From JAVVEH01 sp032251435 (GTDB taxonomy: Bacteria; Verrucomicrobiota; Lentisphaeria; Oligosphaerales; MVZH01): a stretch of DNA of 64,000 nt. Below, in pieces: positions 24,135-34,289 of this stretch; the stretch's first letter is position 1; each line of letters opens with the position of its first letter. Made by a program: the position numbers and the translations under genes. Below the pieces are notes generated by a model that was not told where the DNA came from, did not search any database, and saw only the letters and a program-made list of their open reading frames with translations. The stretch lies in the NCBI GenBank assembly GCA_032251435.1, contig JAVVEH010000001.1, forward strand, positions 1 through 64,000. The letters run 5' to 3'.

Positions 24135-24944
24135 CTATTTCCGACGACGCCGGAACGTGACGCCCAACAGGCCCAGTCCGGCGAGGATCGCCGTGGACGG
24201 CTCGGGGATTTCAATTCCCGTAAAGGCAATTTGATTGATGCCGGCGCGACTGTTGCTGCCCGTTCCTGTGCCGAAAGGATTGGTGCCATCATCGTTGAAT
24301 GAATTCAACCCGCGAATGCCGATATAGCGAGCCGATCCAATGCCACTAATGTCGATTTCAGTCGTGGGCTGTGGCTGGGTGCCAAAGGCGTCGTTTGCAT
24401 CGGTCAATGTCGAAGTACCACCATATTGCGTCCATCCCCCGGCTGTGAAATCGTAATCAACAACATTTAAGGCGCCATTGGTTAACGCGTTACTACTTGC
24501 CCACGTTGTCACAGGATTCGCAGCTAGATCGCTCGCATAGTAAATTTCGATATCTTTGAATCCCCGGTTTGTCTCAGCATTGGTAATGATGTACGCCTTA
24601 TCCAAATCATAGTCCGCGTAACTCGCGCCTAAGTCGTAGACGATCCACGGTTTTCCGCTGAGCGAGTCCACGTCCTCGCCCTGGAAATCACCAGTCCAAG
24701 ATTCTTGATCGCTCGTCCACACCGCGGGATTCTCCGGCTCCCCATTGAGATTAAGAAAATCCGAAGTTACCAAAATGGTCTGACTTACTAAACCGCCACT
24801 GCCCGTGCCGTCAGTGGCACCGCCTCCTTTATCCCAGGCCGCGGCATCTACTGGAAGAATGACGGCTCCCCGGCAAAAGCTGCCAAGCAAAGTCAATGTA
24901 AAGATAAAAGCGGTAACGCGTTTAGTCGAAATAATCATATTCAT
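24135..24944 (-). CDS. PEP-CTERM exported protein, discoidin-like body
   Basis: 269 residues with AGGAG before the ATG. Signal peptide at residues 1-26 (VTAFIFTLTLLGSFCRGAV). The body has features of an F5/8-type discoidin or NPCBM-like beta-sandwich (IVYDLGASYADYDLDKAYIITNAETNRGFKDIEIYYAS, then ISGIGSARYIGIRGLNSF), a fold that often binds carbohydrate. The end IPEPSTAILAGLGLLGVTFRRRRK is an exosortase sorting signal, nearly the same as that of the protein at 19858. Likely a surface-anchored glycan-binding protein; the binding role is inferred from fold resemblance only. Confidence 0.9.
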   Translation of the reverse strand: MNMIISTKRVTAFIFTLTLLGSFCRGAVILPVDAAAWDKGGGATDGTGSGGLVSQTILVTSDFLNLNGEPENPAVWTSDQESWTGDFQGEDVDSLSGKPWIVYDLGASYADYDLDKAYIITNAETNRGFKDIEIYYASDLAANPVTTWASSNALTNGALNVVDYDFTAGGWTQYGGTSTLTDANDAFGTQPQPTTEIDISGIGSARYIGIRGLNSFNDDGTNPFGTGTGSNSRAGINQIAFTGIEIPEPSTAILAGLGLLGVTFRRRRK

Positions 24945-25060
24945 GGTGCTCTCCTTTTTTGAGCGTTAAGAATAAGTCGTTGTTCAAGGCCAGATTCTAT
25001 TGAATTTTCTTAATACTATTGATAATGTATTGACCACCGAGTCTTAGGAAAGGGAAAAAT

Positions 25061-25135
25061 ATGACTTTATTCTTTGTTATTTTATATATTTTTCTTGGAT
25101 TTTCCGCGGATAATAGTCTCAGATGGGGCAGGTAG
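25061..25135 (+). CDS. possible 24-residue hydrophobic peptide
   Basis: AGGAAAGGG lies six bases before an ATG that opens a 24-codon frame with a strongly hydrophobic first half (LFFVILYIFLGF). It lies alone between a PEP-CTERM gene and a regulator gene, both on the other strand. The good ribosome site is the only reason to list it; it may be chance in an A/T-rich region. Confidence 0.2.
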   Translation: MTLFFVILYIFLGFSADNSLRWGR

Positions 25136-25165
25136 ACGCGAATACGGGGCAAGAGAACAGGCCGT

Positions 25166-26398
25166 TCAACGGGGACCCGAAATGTGGAAAGTAATGCCGC
25201 TGGATTCATCCCCCCCTTTCCGCTCCTGGCGGAATTGGCTGGGCGACAGCCCGAATTCCCGGTTAAAGACTTCGCACATGTATTCGGGTGAACCGAAGCC
25301 GCTGGCAGCGGCCACGCGGGCGATGGAATCTTCGGTTTCTCTCAGCAAATCCCGGGCTTTATTCAGGCGTTTCCGGCTAAGTTCGGCTTTGACAGTACGG
25401 TGAAAGTGCTTTTTGAACAGGTGGTCGAGTTTGCTCCGGGACACCGCCACGGCTTCCGCGACATCCGAAATGGTCAGAGGCTCTGCAAAGTGATCCCAGA
25501 CAAACCGCAATGCCCGAGCGACAATCTGGTTTTCGACCGCCAACACGTTCGTGCTCTGCCGTTCAACAATTGGAGATGGCGGGACCAAAACCGGCTCCTG
25601 AGGGGGCGGTTCGCCATCCATCCAGCTGGCCAACAGGTCACAGGCGGCTTTTACCTGCCTGGCTCTGCCATCGGCAAAAGATGAAACCGGTGGATGGGCG
25701 CTGGCACATAAGTCCTCATTATCCCCCGGACCGATAACCGCCACATCGGTCGGGACATCAAATCCAGCTTGGGCAATAAAGAAGCACATTTCCGCTGCCG
25801 CGTAGTTGTTGCTGGCAAGGAGCCCCATCGGCCGGGGAATCTTTTTCAGCCATTCCCCGAAAATCGTCTGGCGAGACTCGTACTTCTCGTGCCGGGATTG
25901 GTTTTGCGGGTTGTCCCGAGGGAACCGCAGCAGGTGGCACTGCATGTCCAGGGCTTCAGCCCGCTGGCGAAACCCTTCGTAAAGCGGCTGCATATCGCTC
26001 CAGGGCTCACGTCCGATAAACGCCACATGCTTAAATTGCCTCTCATAAAAATGCTCCGCCGCCCGCCGACCATATAAGGGATAGTCCGGCAGAATCGCGG
26101 GAACTTGGTCATCCATGGGATGGGGGAAATTCCCCAGGCGGACAATCTTGCCGACGCTCTGCTGAAGGGTTTTGACAAAGTCACTGTCCGGCAATTCGGA
26201 GACCAACGCGCCTTGACAGGCTATCCCATCCGGCACTCTGCCGCCCGAATACCAGACAGTGAGCAATTGCCAGCCGCGACGACTGGCTTCCGCCCGCAAA
26301 ACCCGGTCAGGCCAGGTATCCAGCGCGATGGTAATCTGGTTATGGCGGCGTTCCTCTAGTCGCTGAACAAAAGATTTCTGTTTGTGCTCTGATGTCAT
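25166..26398 (-). CDS. XylR-like regulator: LacI-type sensor plus AraC HTH
   Basis: 410 residues, same architecture as the regulator at 18296 but clearly divergent. The sensor half includes ITIALDTWPDRVLRAEASRRG, YGRRAAEHFYERQFKHVAFIG, PRPMGLLASNNYAAAEMCFFIAQAGFDVPTDVAVIG. The C-terminal double helix-turn-helix spans about residues 295-395 (LTISDVAEAVAVSRSKLDHLFKKH, IARVAAASGFGSPEYMCEVFNREFGLSPSQFRQER). It is transcribed divergently from the sulfatase at 26599 across a 200-base region and is the obvious candidate to control it in response to a sugar. Confidence 0.93.
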   Translation of the reverse strand: MTSEHKQKSFVQRLEERRHNQITIALDTWPDRVLRAEASRRGWQLLTVWYSGGRVPDGIACQGALVSELPDSDFVKTLQQSVGKIVRLGNFPHPMDDQVPAILPDYPLYGRRAAEHFYERQFKHVAFIGREPWSDMQPLYEGFRQRAEALDMQCHLLRFPRDNPQNQSRHEKYESRQTIFGEWLKKIPRPMGLLASNNYAAAEMCFFIAQAGFDVPTDVAVIGPGDNEDLCASAHPPVSSFADGRARQVKAACDLLASWMDGEPPPQEPVLVPPSPIVERQSTNVLAVENQIVARALRFVWDHFAEPLTISDVAEAVAVSRSKLDHLFKKHFHRTVKAELSRKRLNKARDLLRETEDSIARVAAASGFGSPEYMCEVFNREFGLSPSQFRQERKGGDESSGITFHISGPR

Positions 26399-26598
26399 TT
26401 CACTGTCTTTATCAAGGGAGACCCATGTATGGCCTGCAAAACAACCTTGACCTCAATGTATCCTCGGACCAACCATTTGCCAAAACAGCTTGCGAAAGGA
26501 TTTAAAGCTGCCAGCATTAATTAAGGAAGATCTGACAAGACAACATAGATTTACCTAAAAAAGGTGTCATCTTATTGTTTTTACCTGTAAGGGGAATC

Positions 26599-28023
26599 AT
26601 GACAAAGCAGCCGAATATTGTTTTAATCACCGCCGACGACATGAACTGGAATACCGTGGGCGCCTATGGATGTAAAACCCCCGAGTGCACGCCGAATATT
26701 GACGCGTTAGCCGCGGCCGGAGTGCGCTTTAATTACGCGCATGTCACCGTATCGGTCTGCCAGCCCAGCCGCGGCGCCATCGCGACGGGCCGGTATCCGC
26801 ATAAAAGCGGGCAGGAAGGTTTCCATCATATCGACGGCCGCGATGTGCCCTTGGTCACCGAGGAGCTGCGGAAAGCGGGCTATCTAAACGGGATTCTCGG
26901 AAAAATCGGCCATTCTTCGCCTAAACAGAACTTCACGTGGGATTATGCTGAAGACATGCCCGAACTTGCCTGGGGACGGGACAAGGATCTCTATCATGGT
27001 TTTGCCAGGCAGTTTCTGAATATGGCCAAATCTCAGGATAAACCCTTCTTTCTGATGGCTAATGCCCATGACCCGCATCGGCCCTTTCACGGGAATGACG
27101 CCGATTTATACGGCAAACAGGGCATCACCTACCCTCCCCCGTCCCGAGTGTATCAACCCGAGGAAGTCGAAGTCCCCGGATTCCTACCGGACATCCCGGA
27201 TGTGCGCCGGGAAATCGCGGAGTACGCGAGCAGTGTGCGCCGGTGTGATGATGTTGTAGGGCGCATTGTCGATGCATTAAAAGAGGCGGGTGTCTACGAG
27301 AACTCCCTTATCATGTTCCTATCAGACAACGGCATGGCTTTCCCATTCTCAAAAACGAACTGCTATCTGCACAGCACCAAAACACCGTGGATTATCGCCT
27401 GGCCGGGGAAAACCCCGCCGGGAAGCGTTGATAATGAGCATTTCATCAGTGGCATTGATTTCATGCCGACGGCCTTGGAAGCGGCTGGCGCCGAATATCC
27501 CGAGGGCGTGGACGGAACCTCATTCCTCTCTCTCCTGACCGGTGAAAAAGACCCGTCCAGAACCCGCGTGTTCACCCAGTTTCATGAAAACTATGCCCAG
27601 GATCGTTTCCCCATGCGGTGCGTCCAGGACAAACGGTTTGGCTACATCTTCAACCCCTGGTCCGATGGCAAACGGGAATTCAAAAACGAATCCCAGGCCG
27701 GGCGGACCTTTAAAGCCATGCGGGCGGCGGCGGCTGACGACGCGGAGATCGCGGATCGGGTCGACCTGTTCCTGCGCCGTGTGGTCGAAGAACTCTACGA
27801 CTTCGAGAACGATCCGGACGCGTTGCATAATTTAGTTGATGACCCTGCATACGCCGATGAGCTCAAACGGCTTCGCACAGAACTTGAAGCTTGGATGATC
27901 GAAAACAACGACCCGGCGATTAAGGCCTTCAGAAACCGGGAAACCCCCGAAGCCTTAACCGTTTTTATGACCGAGCAGGAAAAACACAGCGCGGCGCTGA
28001 ACCGGGAGCGAAATCGCCGGTAA
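26599..28023 (+). CDS. sulfatase, Cys type
   Basis: 474 residues; the ATG at 26599 is preceded by AAGGGG. Core NIVLITADDMNWNTVGAYGC with paired metal-binding aspartates, then VCQPSRGAIATGRYP, where Cys54 in C-x-P-S-R becomes formylglycine, HDPHRPF, and IMFLSDNGMAFPFSKTN with the second metal pair. It resembles S1 sulfatases of the heparan or N-acetylglucosamine-sulfatase type; the exact subfamily cannot be set by eye. No signal peptide is apparent. The XylR-like regulator is divergent upstream. Confidence 0.95.
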   Translation: MTKQPNIVLITADDMNWNTVGAYGCKTPECTPNIDALAAAGVRFNYAHVTVSVCQPSRGAIATGRYPHKSGQEGFHHIDGRDVPLVTEELRKAGYLNGILGKIGHSSPKQNFTWDYAEDMPELAWGRDKDLYHGFARQFLNMAKSQDKPFFLMANAHDPHRPFHGNDADLYGKQGITYPPPSRVYQPEEVEVPGFLPDIPDVRREIAEYASSVRRCDDVVGRIVDALKEAGVYENSLIMFLSDNGMAFPFSKTNCYLHSTKTPWIIAWPGKTPPGSVDNEHFISGIDFMPTALEAAGAEYPEGVDGTSFLSLLTGEKDPSRTRVFTQFHENYAQDRFPMRCVQDKRFGYIFNPWSDGKREFKNESQAGRTFKAMRAAAADDAEIADRVDLFLRRVVEELYDFENDPDALHNLVDDPAYADELKRLRTELEAWMIENNDPAIKAFRNRETPEALTVFMTEQEKHSAALNRERNRR

Positions 28024-28156
28024 ATGGATAGGAAATTGCTTTTTTTCATGCAGTAGCGTGACAATCAGTATGGGATGCCGTTTAATCCGGCACGGCGGAA
28101 ACCACGATTGGTACCAGTTCTCGAAGAAAGAAAATCCCCCCGTCTCCGATGGACGC

Positions 28157-31100
28157 TCAGTGCCGTGGCAGCCAGCGGGAGGTTTTTTCCCGATACCAGG
28201 CATAAAGCTCATAGAGTGTCGGCACCACGCCCAGTGTTAACATGGTCGCCACCAGCAGACCGAAAATCACCGCGGTGGCCATGGACTGCCACCACTGCGA
28301 CGAGCTGGTGTCGTACTGAAACGTGAACTGGCGGAAATCCCAATTAAGTTTGAGCGCCATGGGGAGCAGACCAAGGATCGTGGTGATCGCCGTCAACAGC
28401 ACCGGCCGGAAGCGAATCATCGCCGCGCTGACAATGGCGTCACGCGTGCTTGTCCCCCCCCTCTCTAATTGCCGGATGGCGTCCAGCAGCACAATGGCGT
28501 TATTCACCACCACACCGGCGAGCGAGATCACCCCGATGCCGGTCATGATAATGCCAAACGGGGCGTTCGTCACTAACAGACCAAAAAACACGCCAATCAA
28601 TGATAATAAAACCGACACCATCACAATGCCCGTCACACTGATGGAGTTGAACTGAATCACCATCACCAGAACAATGATAAACACCGCGGCGATAAAGGCC
28701 TTGGTTAAAAATGAGCTGGCGGCGTTTTGCTCCTCGGCCGCGCCGCCGAATTCATAGGTGATCCCAGGCGGGAATGGATAGTCCGCGACCCGGGATTGAA
28801 AGTCTTTGCGAACATCCGCGTCCCGCCGGACATCGGGCTGCAAGTCGGCGCTGGCGGTGAGCACCCGGCGCTTGTCCACATGCGTGATCGTCACCGGTCC
28901 CGGCAACAACTCCGCGGCGGCGACCGCCCCCAAGGGGACCGCCCCCCCCGCCCGGGTCGGCACAGTCACGTTCATTAATTTCGCCGTGTCCCGGGCGACG
29001 TTTTCGGGAAATTGGAGACGGATGTCCTGCTCATCATCTCCGTGACCGAAGGTTCCGGTTTTCAGCCCGCCCACCGCCATTTCCATAAAGGCCCCCACGG
29101 TCGCCTGCTCCAGACCGACCATGCCCGCTTTGCCGAAATCCACCCGCCATTCGAGGGTGGGCCGCGCGGTCACCGCATCGTCGGAGGGTTTGACTGTGCC
29201 CGGTGTCGAGAGAATCAATTGTTTCATGTCCTCAATCACCCGGGTCATGTCATTGAGGTCTTTGCCATAAATCTCAATGGACACCGGTTTCCCCGTTGGC
29301 GGGCCCTCTTCGGGCTGAAACACATTAAACTCGGCGCCGAACAGTGGATACGTCACACGGTCGCCGTCCGGCCCCAGCCCCTCAATACGGCGGCGCAGTT
29401 CACTGAGAGTCTCAGTCGTCCGCTGAGTGCGGAGACCCCGATCGACAAACTCCATTTCCACCCGCACCGGTCCGCCGTCAGGAGAGAAGACACCGCCGTT
29501 TCCACTGCCCGGCAGACCGACCACGACACTGGCATATTTCAGGTTTTGCACAGGTGTGTCATAGCCGCTGCCCGGTTTTCCGAACAGGCGCGCTTCCAAC
29601 GCCTGGCTGAGCCTGTCAGCCGCGGTCAGAGAAACGCCCTCAGGGGGCGTGACGCCGCAGGTGGCGGTTTCCGGATCAACCGGGGGAAAAAACTCCACGC
29701 CCGCTCCGAACGTGACATACAGAAGAATCATCAGGAAAAACAAGCCGGCCGTCGTGCTCAAGGTCCAGGCCGGGTGGTTCAGCAGAAATTCCAGCCCGCC
29801 CTTGTACTTGGTGACCAGCCAATAGCTGGGCCGCGTGGTTTCCGGATCGACATCCGTTTCCGCTCCCGGTTTCAACGTCATAAACATGGCCGCCAACGTC
29901 GGATTGATCACCAAAGCCACAAACAGGGAGGACAGAAGCACGACAATGACTGTCCGGGGCAGGTGCGACATGAATTCTCCCATCACATCCGGCCAGAAAA
30001 GCAGCGGGGCGAAAGCGCCCACCGTGGTGGCGGTGGAGGTGATCACCGGCCAGGCCACTTCGGATGTGCCTTCAATCGCGGCTTTGATCCGGGATGATCC
30101 CATACTGAGATGGCGGTAGATGTTCTCCACAATCACAATGGCGTTGTCCACCAGCATGCCCACGGACAAAATCAGCGAGAAAAGCACCATCATATTCAGG
30201 GTCTCGCCGCGCAGTTGCAGAATAAAAATGGACAACAGCAAGGAGAAGGGAATGGCGGCGGCCACCAGCAACGCGTTCCGTCCCCCCAAACCAATGAAAA
30301 TAACCACCACCACCAGAATTAACGACGTGCCAATGCCATTTTCCAAATCACTGACCATTTCTTTAACCATGCTGGAGTGATCCAGCCCTTTCACCACCCG
30401 CACATCCGCCGGCAGGGGATAGTCAGCCACAATCTCATCCGCTTGTTCAGTCAGGCGCAGCATGTTGGTGCCGGTCCGTTTCTTAATGTGCAGGCTGACC
30501 GACCGGGCCGGAACCACATAGTCGCGGATCGGGTCGCCCTCAGCGCTCTGAAAATTGTACAACCTCGCCCGGGATGTCTCATCGGCGAAATCGTAACGGA
30601 CCGTCGCCACATCCCGCAAATAAACCGGAATCCCCCGCTCGCTGAACCCCACCACCAAGCCGAAAATTTCCGCGGCCGTCTTAAATTCCCCCGGCAGACG
30701 AACCACCACGCGGCTGGTGTCACTGTCGACCGCGCCAGCGGATATATTCCGGTTGGAACCGGTTAAAATCGCCTGCACCGTGTCCAAGGTCAGATGGTAA
30801 AAATGGAGTCGATCCGGATCCACCTCAATAATGATTTCCCGATCCCGCCCACCGAACAAATCCACCCCTAACACGCCTGGAATGCCGCGGAACCTCTCTT
30901 CCAAATTTTCCGCCAGGTCATACAGTTCGGACAGACTGACATTCCCCCCCCCTTGAATATGATAAATCAACACCGGAATGCTGGTGACGGAAAATTCCTT
31001 GACGGACGGTTCCTCCGCCTCCCGGGAGATATCCGCTTTCGCCTGATCCACACCGTCCCGGACCCGGCCAAGGGCTTCCTGGATATCCACGCCGGGGTGG

Positions 31101-31384
31101 AATTCCAGACTGATCATCGAAAGACTCTCGGTCGATGAGCTGCGCATTTCCTTCAGTCCCTCAATCCCGTCCAGTTGGCTCTCCAGCGGAATGGTCACCG
31201 ATTGCTCAATGTCCGTCGGATTCGCGCCGTCCAGGAACGTTGTCACCAGCACAATGGGAATTTCCACATCGGGAAAACTTTCCCGGGGCAAACTGAAGTA
31301 AGCGATGGTTCCAAGGAGCGTGATGCCGACACAGAACACCAGCACCGCGACATTGTGACGCACGGAAAACTCAGTGATTCTCAC
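28157..31384 (-). CDS. RND-family efflux pump inner-membrane transporter
   Basis: 1075 residues from a GTG preceded by AGGAG at eight bases; an upstream extension to 31450 would overlap the adaptor gene. Twelve membrane helices in the standard 1+5, 1+5 arrangement with two large periplasmic loops (about residues 35-330 and 560-850). Typical segments include LPRESFPDVEIPIVLVTTFLDGANPTDIEQ, VVVVIFIGLGGRNALLVAAAIP and the proton-relay helix LSLILSVGMLVDNAIVIVENI (DN pair). Proton-driven export of drugs or small molecules, AcrB/MexB-like in general shape but closer to the broader HAE1 group. The membrane-fusion gene lies four bases upstream. Confidence 0.95.
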   Translation of the reverse strand: MRITEFSVRHNVAVLVFCVGITLLGTIAYFSLPRESFPDVEIPIVLVTTFLDGANPTDIEQSVTIPLESQLDGIEGLKEMRSSSTESLSMISLEFHPGVDIQEALGRVRDGVDQAKADISREAEEPSVKEFSVTSIPVLIYHIQGGGNVSLSELYDLAENLEERFRGIPGVLGVDLFGGRDREIIIEVDPDRLHFYHLTLDTVQAILTGSNRNISAGAVDSDTSRVVVRLPGEFKTAAEIFGLVVGFSERGIPVYLRDVATVRYDFADETSRARLYNFQSAEGDPIRDYVVPARSVSLHIKKRTGTNMLRLTEQADEIVADYPLPADVRVVKGLDHSSMVKEMVSDLENGIGTSLILVVVVIFIGLGGRNALLVAAAIPFSLLLSIFILQLRGETLNMMVLFSLILSVGMLVDNAIVIVENIYRHLSMGSSRIKAAIEGTSEVAWPVITSTATTVGAFAPLLFWPDVMGEFMSHLPRTVIVVLLSSLFVALVINPTLAAMFMTLKPGAETDVDPETTRPSYWLVTKYKGGLEFLLNHPAWTLSTTAGLFFLMILLYVTFGAGVEFFPPVDPETATCGVTPPEGVSLTAADRLSQALEARLFGKPGSGYDTPVQNLKYASVVVGLPGSGNGGVFSPDGGPVRVEMEFVDRGLRTQRTTETLSELRRRIEGLGPDGDRVTYPLFGAEFNVFQPEEGPPTGKPVSIEIYGKDLNDMTRVIEDMKQLILSTPGTVKPSDDAVTARPTLEWRVDFGKAGMVGLEQATVGAFMEMAVGGLKTGTFGHGDDEQDIRLQFPENVARDTAKLMNVTVPTRAGGAVPLGAVAAAELLPGPVTITHVDKRRVLTASADLQPDVRRDADVRKDFQSRVADYPFPPGITYEFGGAAEEQNAASSFLTKAFIAAVFIIVLVMVIQFNSISVTGIVMVSVLLSLIGVFFGLLVTNAPFGIIMTGIGVISLAGVVVNNAIVLLDAIRQLERGGTSTRDAIVSAAMIRFRPVLLTAITTILGLLPMALKLNWDFRQFTFQYDTSSSQWWQSMATAVIFGLLVATMLTLGVVPTLYELYAWYREKTSRWLPRH

Positions 31385-31388
31385 GGAT

Positions 31389-32876
31389 TCACTCCTCCTC
31401 CCCGTGCGGGTCGGCCGCCCCGACCAACTGGCCGTCCACCACCAGCACATTCACGCGCTCACCATCCACCACGCCCTTGCCCCCGGCGATAATCACCCGC
31501 TCTCCCCGCTTCACATTTCCCCGGATCAGCACATTCTCACCCTGGATGGAAACCGGAATGACCGGGCGGGAGCGGGCCCTGTCGACCGCGCTCTTCACGG
31601 CACCGTCACCGTCCTTTTCCGCGGCTTCTTTGCGCTCACCGGCCGGCTGATCATCGGCTTCCGCCTCTTCCAGGTCCCGCTCAACGACCAGCACGCGGAT
31701 ACCCGAATCGGTCACCACCAGAGATGTCAGAGGCACGATTAACGCCTCCTTGTACGCCAGAAACCCCAGCCGCGCCTTGACAATAATCCCCTGCTTTAAA
31801 GCCGCCCCGGGATTCGCCACTCTCAATTCCACTTCAAATGTGTTACTGACCGGATCCGACACCTGTCCGACCCGGGCGATTTCCGCCGGCAATTCCATGC
31901 CGGCGTACTGACCGCCAGTCAATTTCGGCATGCCCGGCAAAATAATACTGGACGTGATTTTCTGTTCCGCGCCGGGCTGGGTCAACGCCAGATACCGGCT
32001 GACCGCCGTATTCTCCGGATCTAAAAAAGACACATACCGGTCGCCGACATTGACCACCGCGCGCGCATGGGACATGTCATACAACCCGATCACCGGCGTG
32101 CCGGAAGCGACCAGCGCCCCGGTGTCCACCAGCCGTTTATCCACCCGTCCCGTGAACGGCGCTTTGATCCGTGTCTTCGCCAATTGAACCCGCAACAGGT
32201 CCACGCTTTTCCGCGCTTGGACCAATTGACTTTCAGCCAATTCGACCGCGGCTTCCGCGGAGAGAACGTCCTGATCACTGGCTTCCACGGCCTCACGCGC
32301 CTGATCCCGCCGGGAACGGCTCTGATTAAAGGCGTTTAGCGCCCCTTCCACACTGGCCGTCGGCACCACATCCTGAGACCAGAGACTATCTATTCGTTCA
32401 TATTCTTTTCGTTGGAAGGCATAATCAGACTCCGCGGCGGCCAAGGCCAATTTGGCGGTTTTCACCCGCGTCCGGCTCTGAGTCAACGCCACCTCATTGA
32501 CCCGCACGTGACTTTCCGCGGCGGCCACTCTGGCTTCCGCTTCGCCTAAAAGAGCCTGTAATTCAGCGTCATTGATGACCGCCAGCACCTGGTCTTTTTC
32601 CACCGAAGCGCCCTCATCCACACGCCACTCATCCAAGCGTCCCCCGCTTTCGGCGCTGATAATAACCGCCTGATCAGCGACAGTACGGGCGGGCAATTCC
32701 AGGGTCTCATGAAATTCCCGTGGAATCACGGTCATCACTTCGACATTCGCCAAAGTCAATGGCTTGACAGCCAGCGGTGGCTTGGCCCGCGAGATCAACA
32801 CCAGCGCGCAGAAAATAATCAGGCAGACAAGGCCCGCCGGCACCAGCCAAATCATCTTTTTTTTCGGAAAATTCAT
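31389..32876 (-). CDS. RND efflux membrane-fusion (adaptor) protein
   Basis: 495 residues. One N-terminal membrane anchor (MIWLVPAGLVCLIIFCALVLI, about 8-28), biotinyl-lipoyl-like halves (GGRLDEWRVDEGASVEKDQVL and KAPFTGRVDKRLVDTGALV) around a long alpha-hairpin (about residues 105-230), then beta-barrel and membrane-proximal domains. It links the pump encoded four bases downstream to an outer-membrane channel; no TolC-like gene is in the window. A charged insert of about 35 residues near 400 (EEAEADDQPAGERKEAAEKD) is unusual. Confidence 0.94.
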   Translation of the reverse strand: MNFPKKKMIWLVPAGLVCLIIFCALVLISRAKPPLAVKPLTLANVEVMTVIPREFHETLELPARTVADQAVIISAESGGRLDEWRVDEGASVEKDQVLAVINDAELQALLGEAEARVAAAESHVRVNEVALTQSRTRVKTAKLALAAAESDYAFQRKEYERIDSLWSQDVVPTASVEGALNAFNQSRSRRDQAREAVEASDQDVLSAEAAVELAESQLVQARKSVDLLRVQLAKTRIKAPFTGRVDKRLVDTGALVASGTPVIGLYDMSHARAVVNVGDRYVSFLDPENTAVSRYLALTQPGAEQKITSSIILPGMPKLTGGQYAGMELPAEIARVGQVSDPVSNTFEVELRVANPGAALKQGIIVKARLGFLAYKEALIVPLTSLVVTDSGIRVLVVERDLEEAEADDQPAGERKEAAEKDGDGAVKSAVDRARSRPVIPVSIQGENVLIRGNVKRGERVIIAGGKGVVDGERVNVLVVDGQLVGAADPHGEEE

Positions 32877-33020
32877 TGTGAATCCCTCATTTTTTCATAC
32901 GCCTTCTACTATAGAACAGTATTCGCTGAAACAAAAGCGGGAATTTTCCAATTAAACCATTAAATTGAGCGGTGTGCTGTCGCCATCCAAACGTTCCGAC
33001 AAAACGGTTTTCATTTCTCC

Positions 33021-34289
33021 ATGGATTTCCCGAAACTTCCTTACAACGCGATTCTTTGCCGATATAGCGAAATCGGGACCAAAGGGCGCAACCGGCATGT
33101 CTTTGAAAAACTGCTGGCCGCCACCATCCGCCATTCGTTAAGCGCGATCACCCCCGTCACGGTTAAACGCGAATATGGTAGAATCTATGTCCAGCCCGCG
33201 GAGTCCGCGGTATTCAGCGGCGAGGAGATGGCCCCTGTCCGCGTGAAGCTGTCCCGTGTCTTCGGCTTGGTCTCCTCCTCTCCCGCCCTCCTGGTCGCGC
33301 CGACGGCGGCCGCCATCGAGGCGGCGGTGGACGCAACGTTCCCCGGTGTTTATGAGGCGGTTGAGCGGGCGCACGCCGATCAACCTTCCCCGATCCGCTA
33401 CGCCGCCCGGGTCCGCCAGTCAAACAAACACTTTCCCCTCCGGAGCCAGGAACTGGAAATCCGTCTGGCGGAACGGTTATTGCCCTCACGACCCCGCCTC
33501 GTGGTTGATTTGCGCAATCCGCGACTGCGGGTTGATGTGGAAATCCGGGAAGACCGGGCCTTCATTTCGTACGAGACGATTCCCGGCCCGGGCGGCTTGC
33601 CAACCGGCACCGGCGGCAAGCTCATCGCCATGCTGTCCGGGGGCATTGACTCACCGGTCGCCTGCCACCAAATGATGCGCCGCGGCTGTTCCCTGCATTT
33701 TGTCACCTTTCACAGCTCCCCGTACACCCCTCCGGATTCGGTTCACAAAGTCGCCCGGCTGGCGCATGTGCTGAAAGATTTTCAAGGGTCGGGCCTACTG
33801 GTCTCGGTCAATCTTCTCACAGCCCAAAAAGCTATTCGTGACACCTGTGAGGAGCGGTTCAGGACCGTGTTATACCGCCGGATGATGGTTCGGGTTTGCG
33901 AGGCGGTCCGGGACGAGTTCGGTTGCCAGGCCCTGGTCACCGGCGACAACTTAGGCCAGGTGGCCAGTCAAACCCTCCCCAACATGAGTTGTATCAACCA
34001 AGCCGCCCGGGGAATGATTCTGCGCCCGTTGGTGTCCATGGACAAAAACGCCATTGTCGACATCGCCCGGACCATCGGCACATTTGACATTTCAAAAGAG
34101 GAGACACCCGACAGTTGCACCGTTTTCGCTCCCCGGTCGCCCGCCACCAACGCGCCCTTGGACCGGATTTTGTCCGAAGAAACGCGGTTGGATATTGACG
34201 GCCTGCTCAAGGCATCTCTGCGCACGGCGGTGATCGTCAACACTGAAACCTTGGAGGAACGGCCGGTTGACTGGCGGAATCTTCAATGA
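33021..34289 (+). CDS. thiI: tRNA 4-thiouridine synthase ThiI
   Basis: 422 residues: N-terminal ferredoxin-like and THUMP domains (about 1-165) that bind tRNA, then a PP-loop adenylating domain (SGGIDSPV, about residue 206). It makes 4-thiouridine at tRNA position 8 and can supply sulfur for thiazole. There is no C-terminal rhodanese domain, as in the short form of the family; the Cys in PDSCTVF is retained. Sulfur may then come directly from a cysteine desulfurase or another persulfide carrier. Its stop overlaps the start of the chorismate mutase gene (ATGA). Confidence 0.95.
   Translation: MDFPKLPYNAILCRYSEIGTKGRNRHVFEKLLAATIRHSLSAITPVTVKREYGRIYVQPAESAVFSGEEMAPVRVKLSRVFGLVSSSPALLVAPTAAAIEAAVDATFPGVYEAVERAHADQPSPIRYAARVRQSNKHFPLRSQELEIRLAERLLPSRPRLVVDLRNPRLRVDVEIREDRAFISYETIPGPGGLPTGTGGKLIAMLSGGIDSPVACHQMMRRGCSLHFVTFHSSPYTPPDSVHKVARLAHVLKDFQGSGLLVSVNLLTAQKAIRDTCEERFRTVLYRRMMVRVCEAVRDEFGCQALVTGDNLGQVASQTLPNMSCINQAARGMILRPLVSMDKNAIVDIARTIGTFDISKEETPDSCTVFAPRSPATNAPLDRILSEETRLDIDGLLKASLRTAVIVNTETLEERPVDWRNLQ

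Noticed and set aside
29012..30097. 361-residue plus-strand ORF, His/Arg-rich
   Set aside because: Complement of the RND transporter gene.
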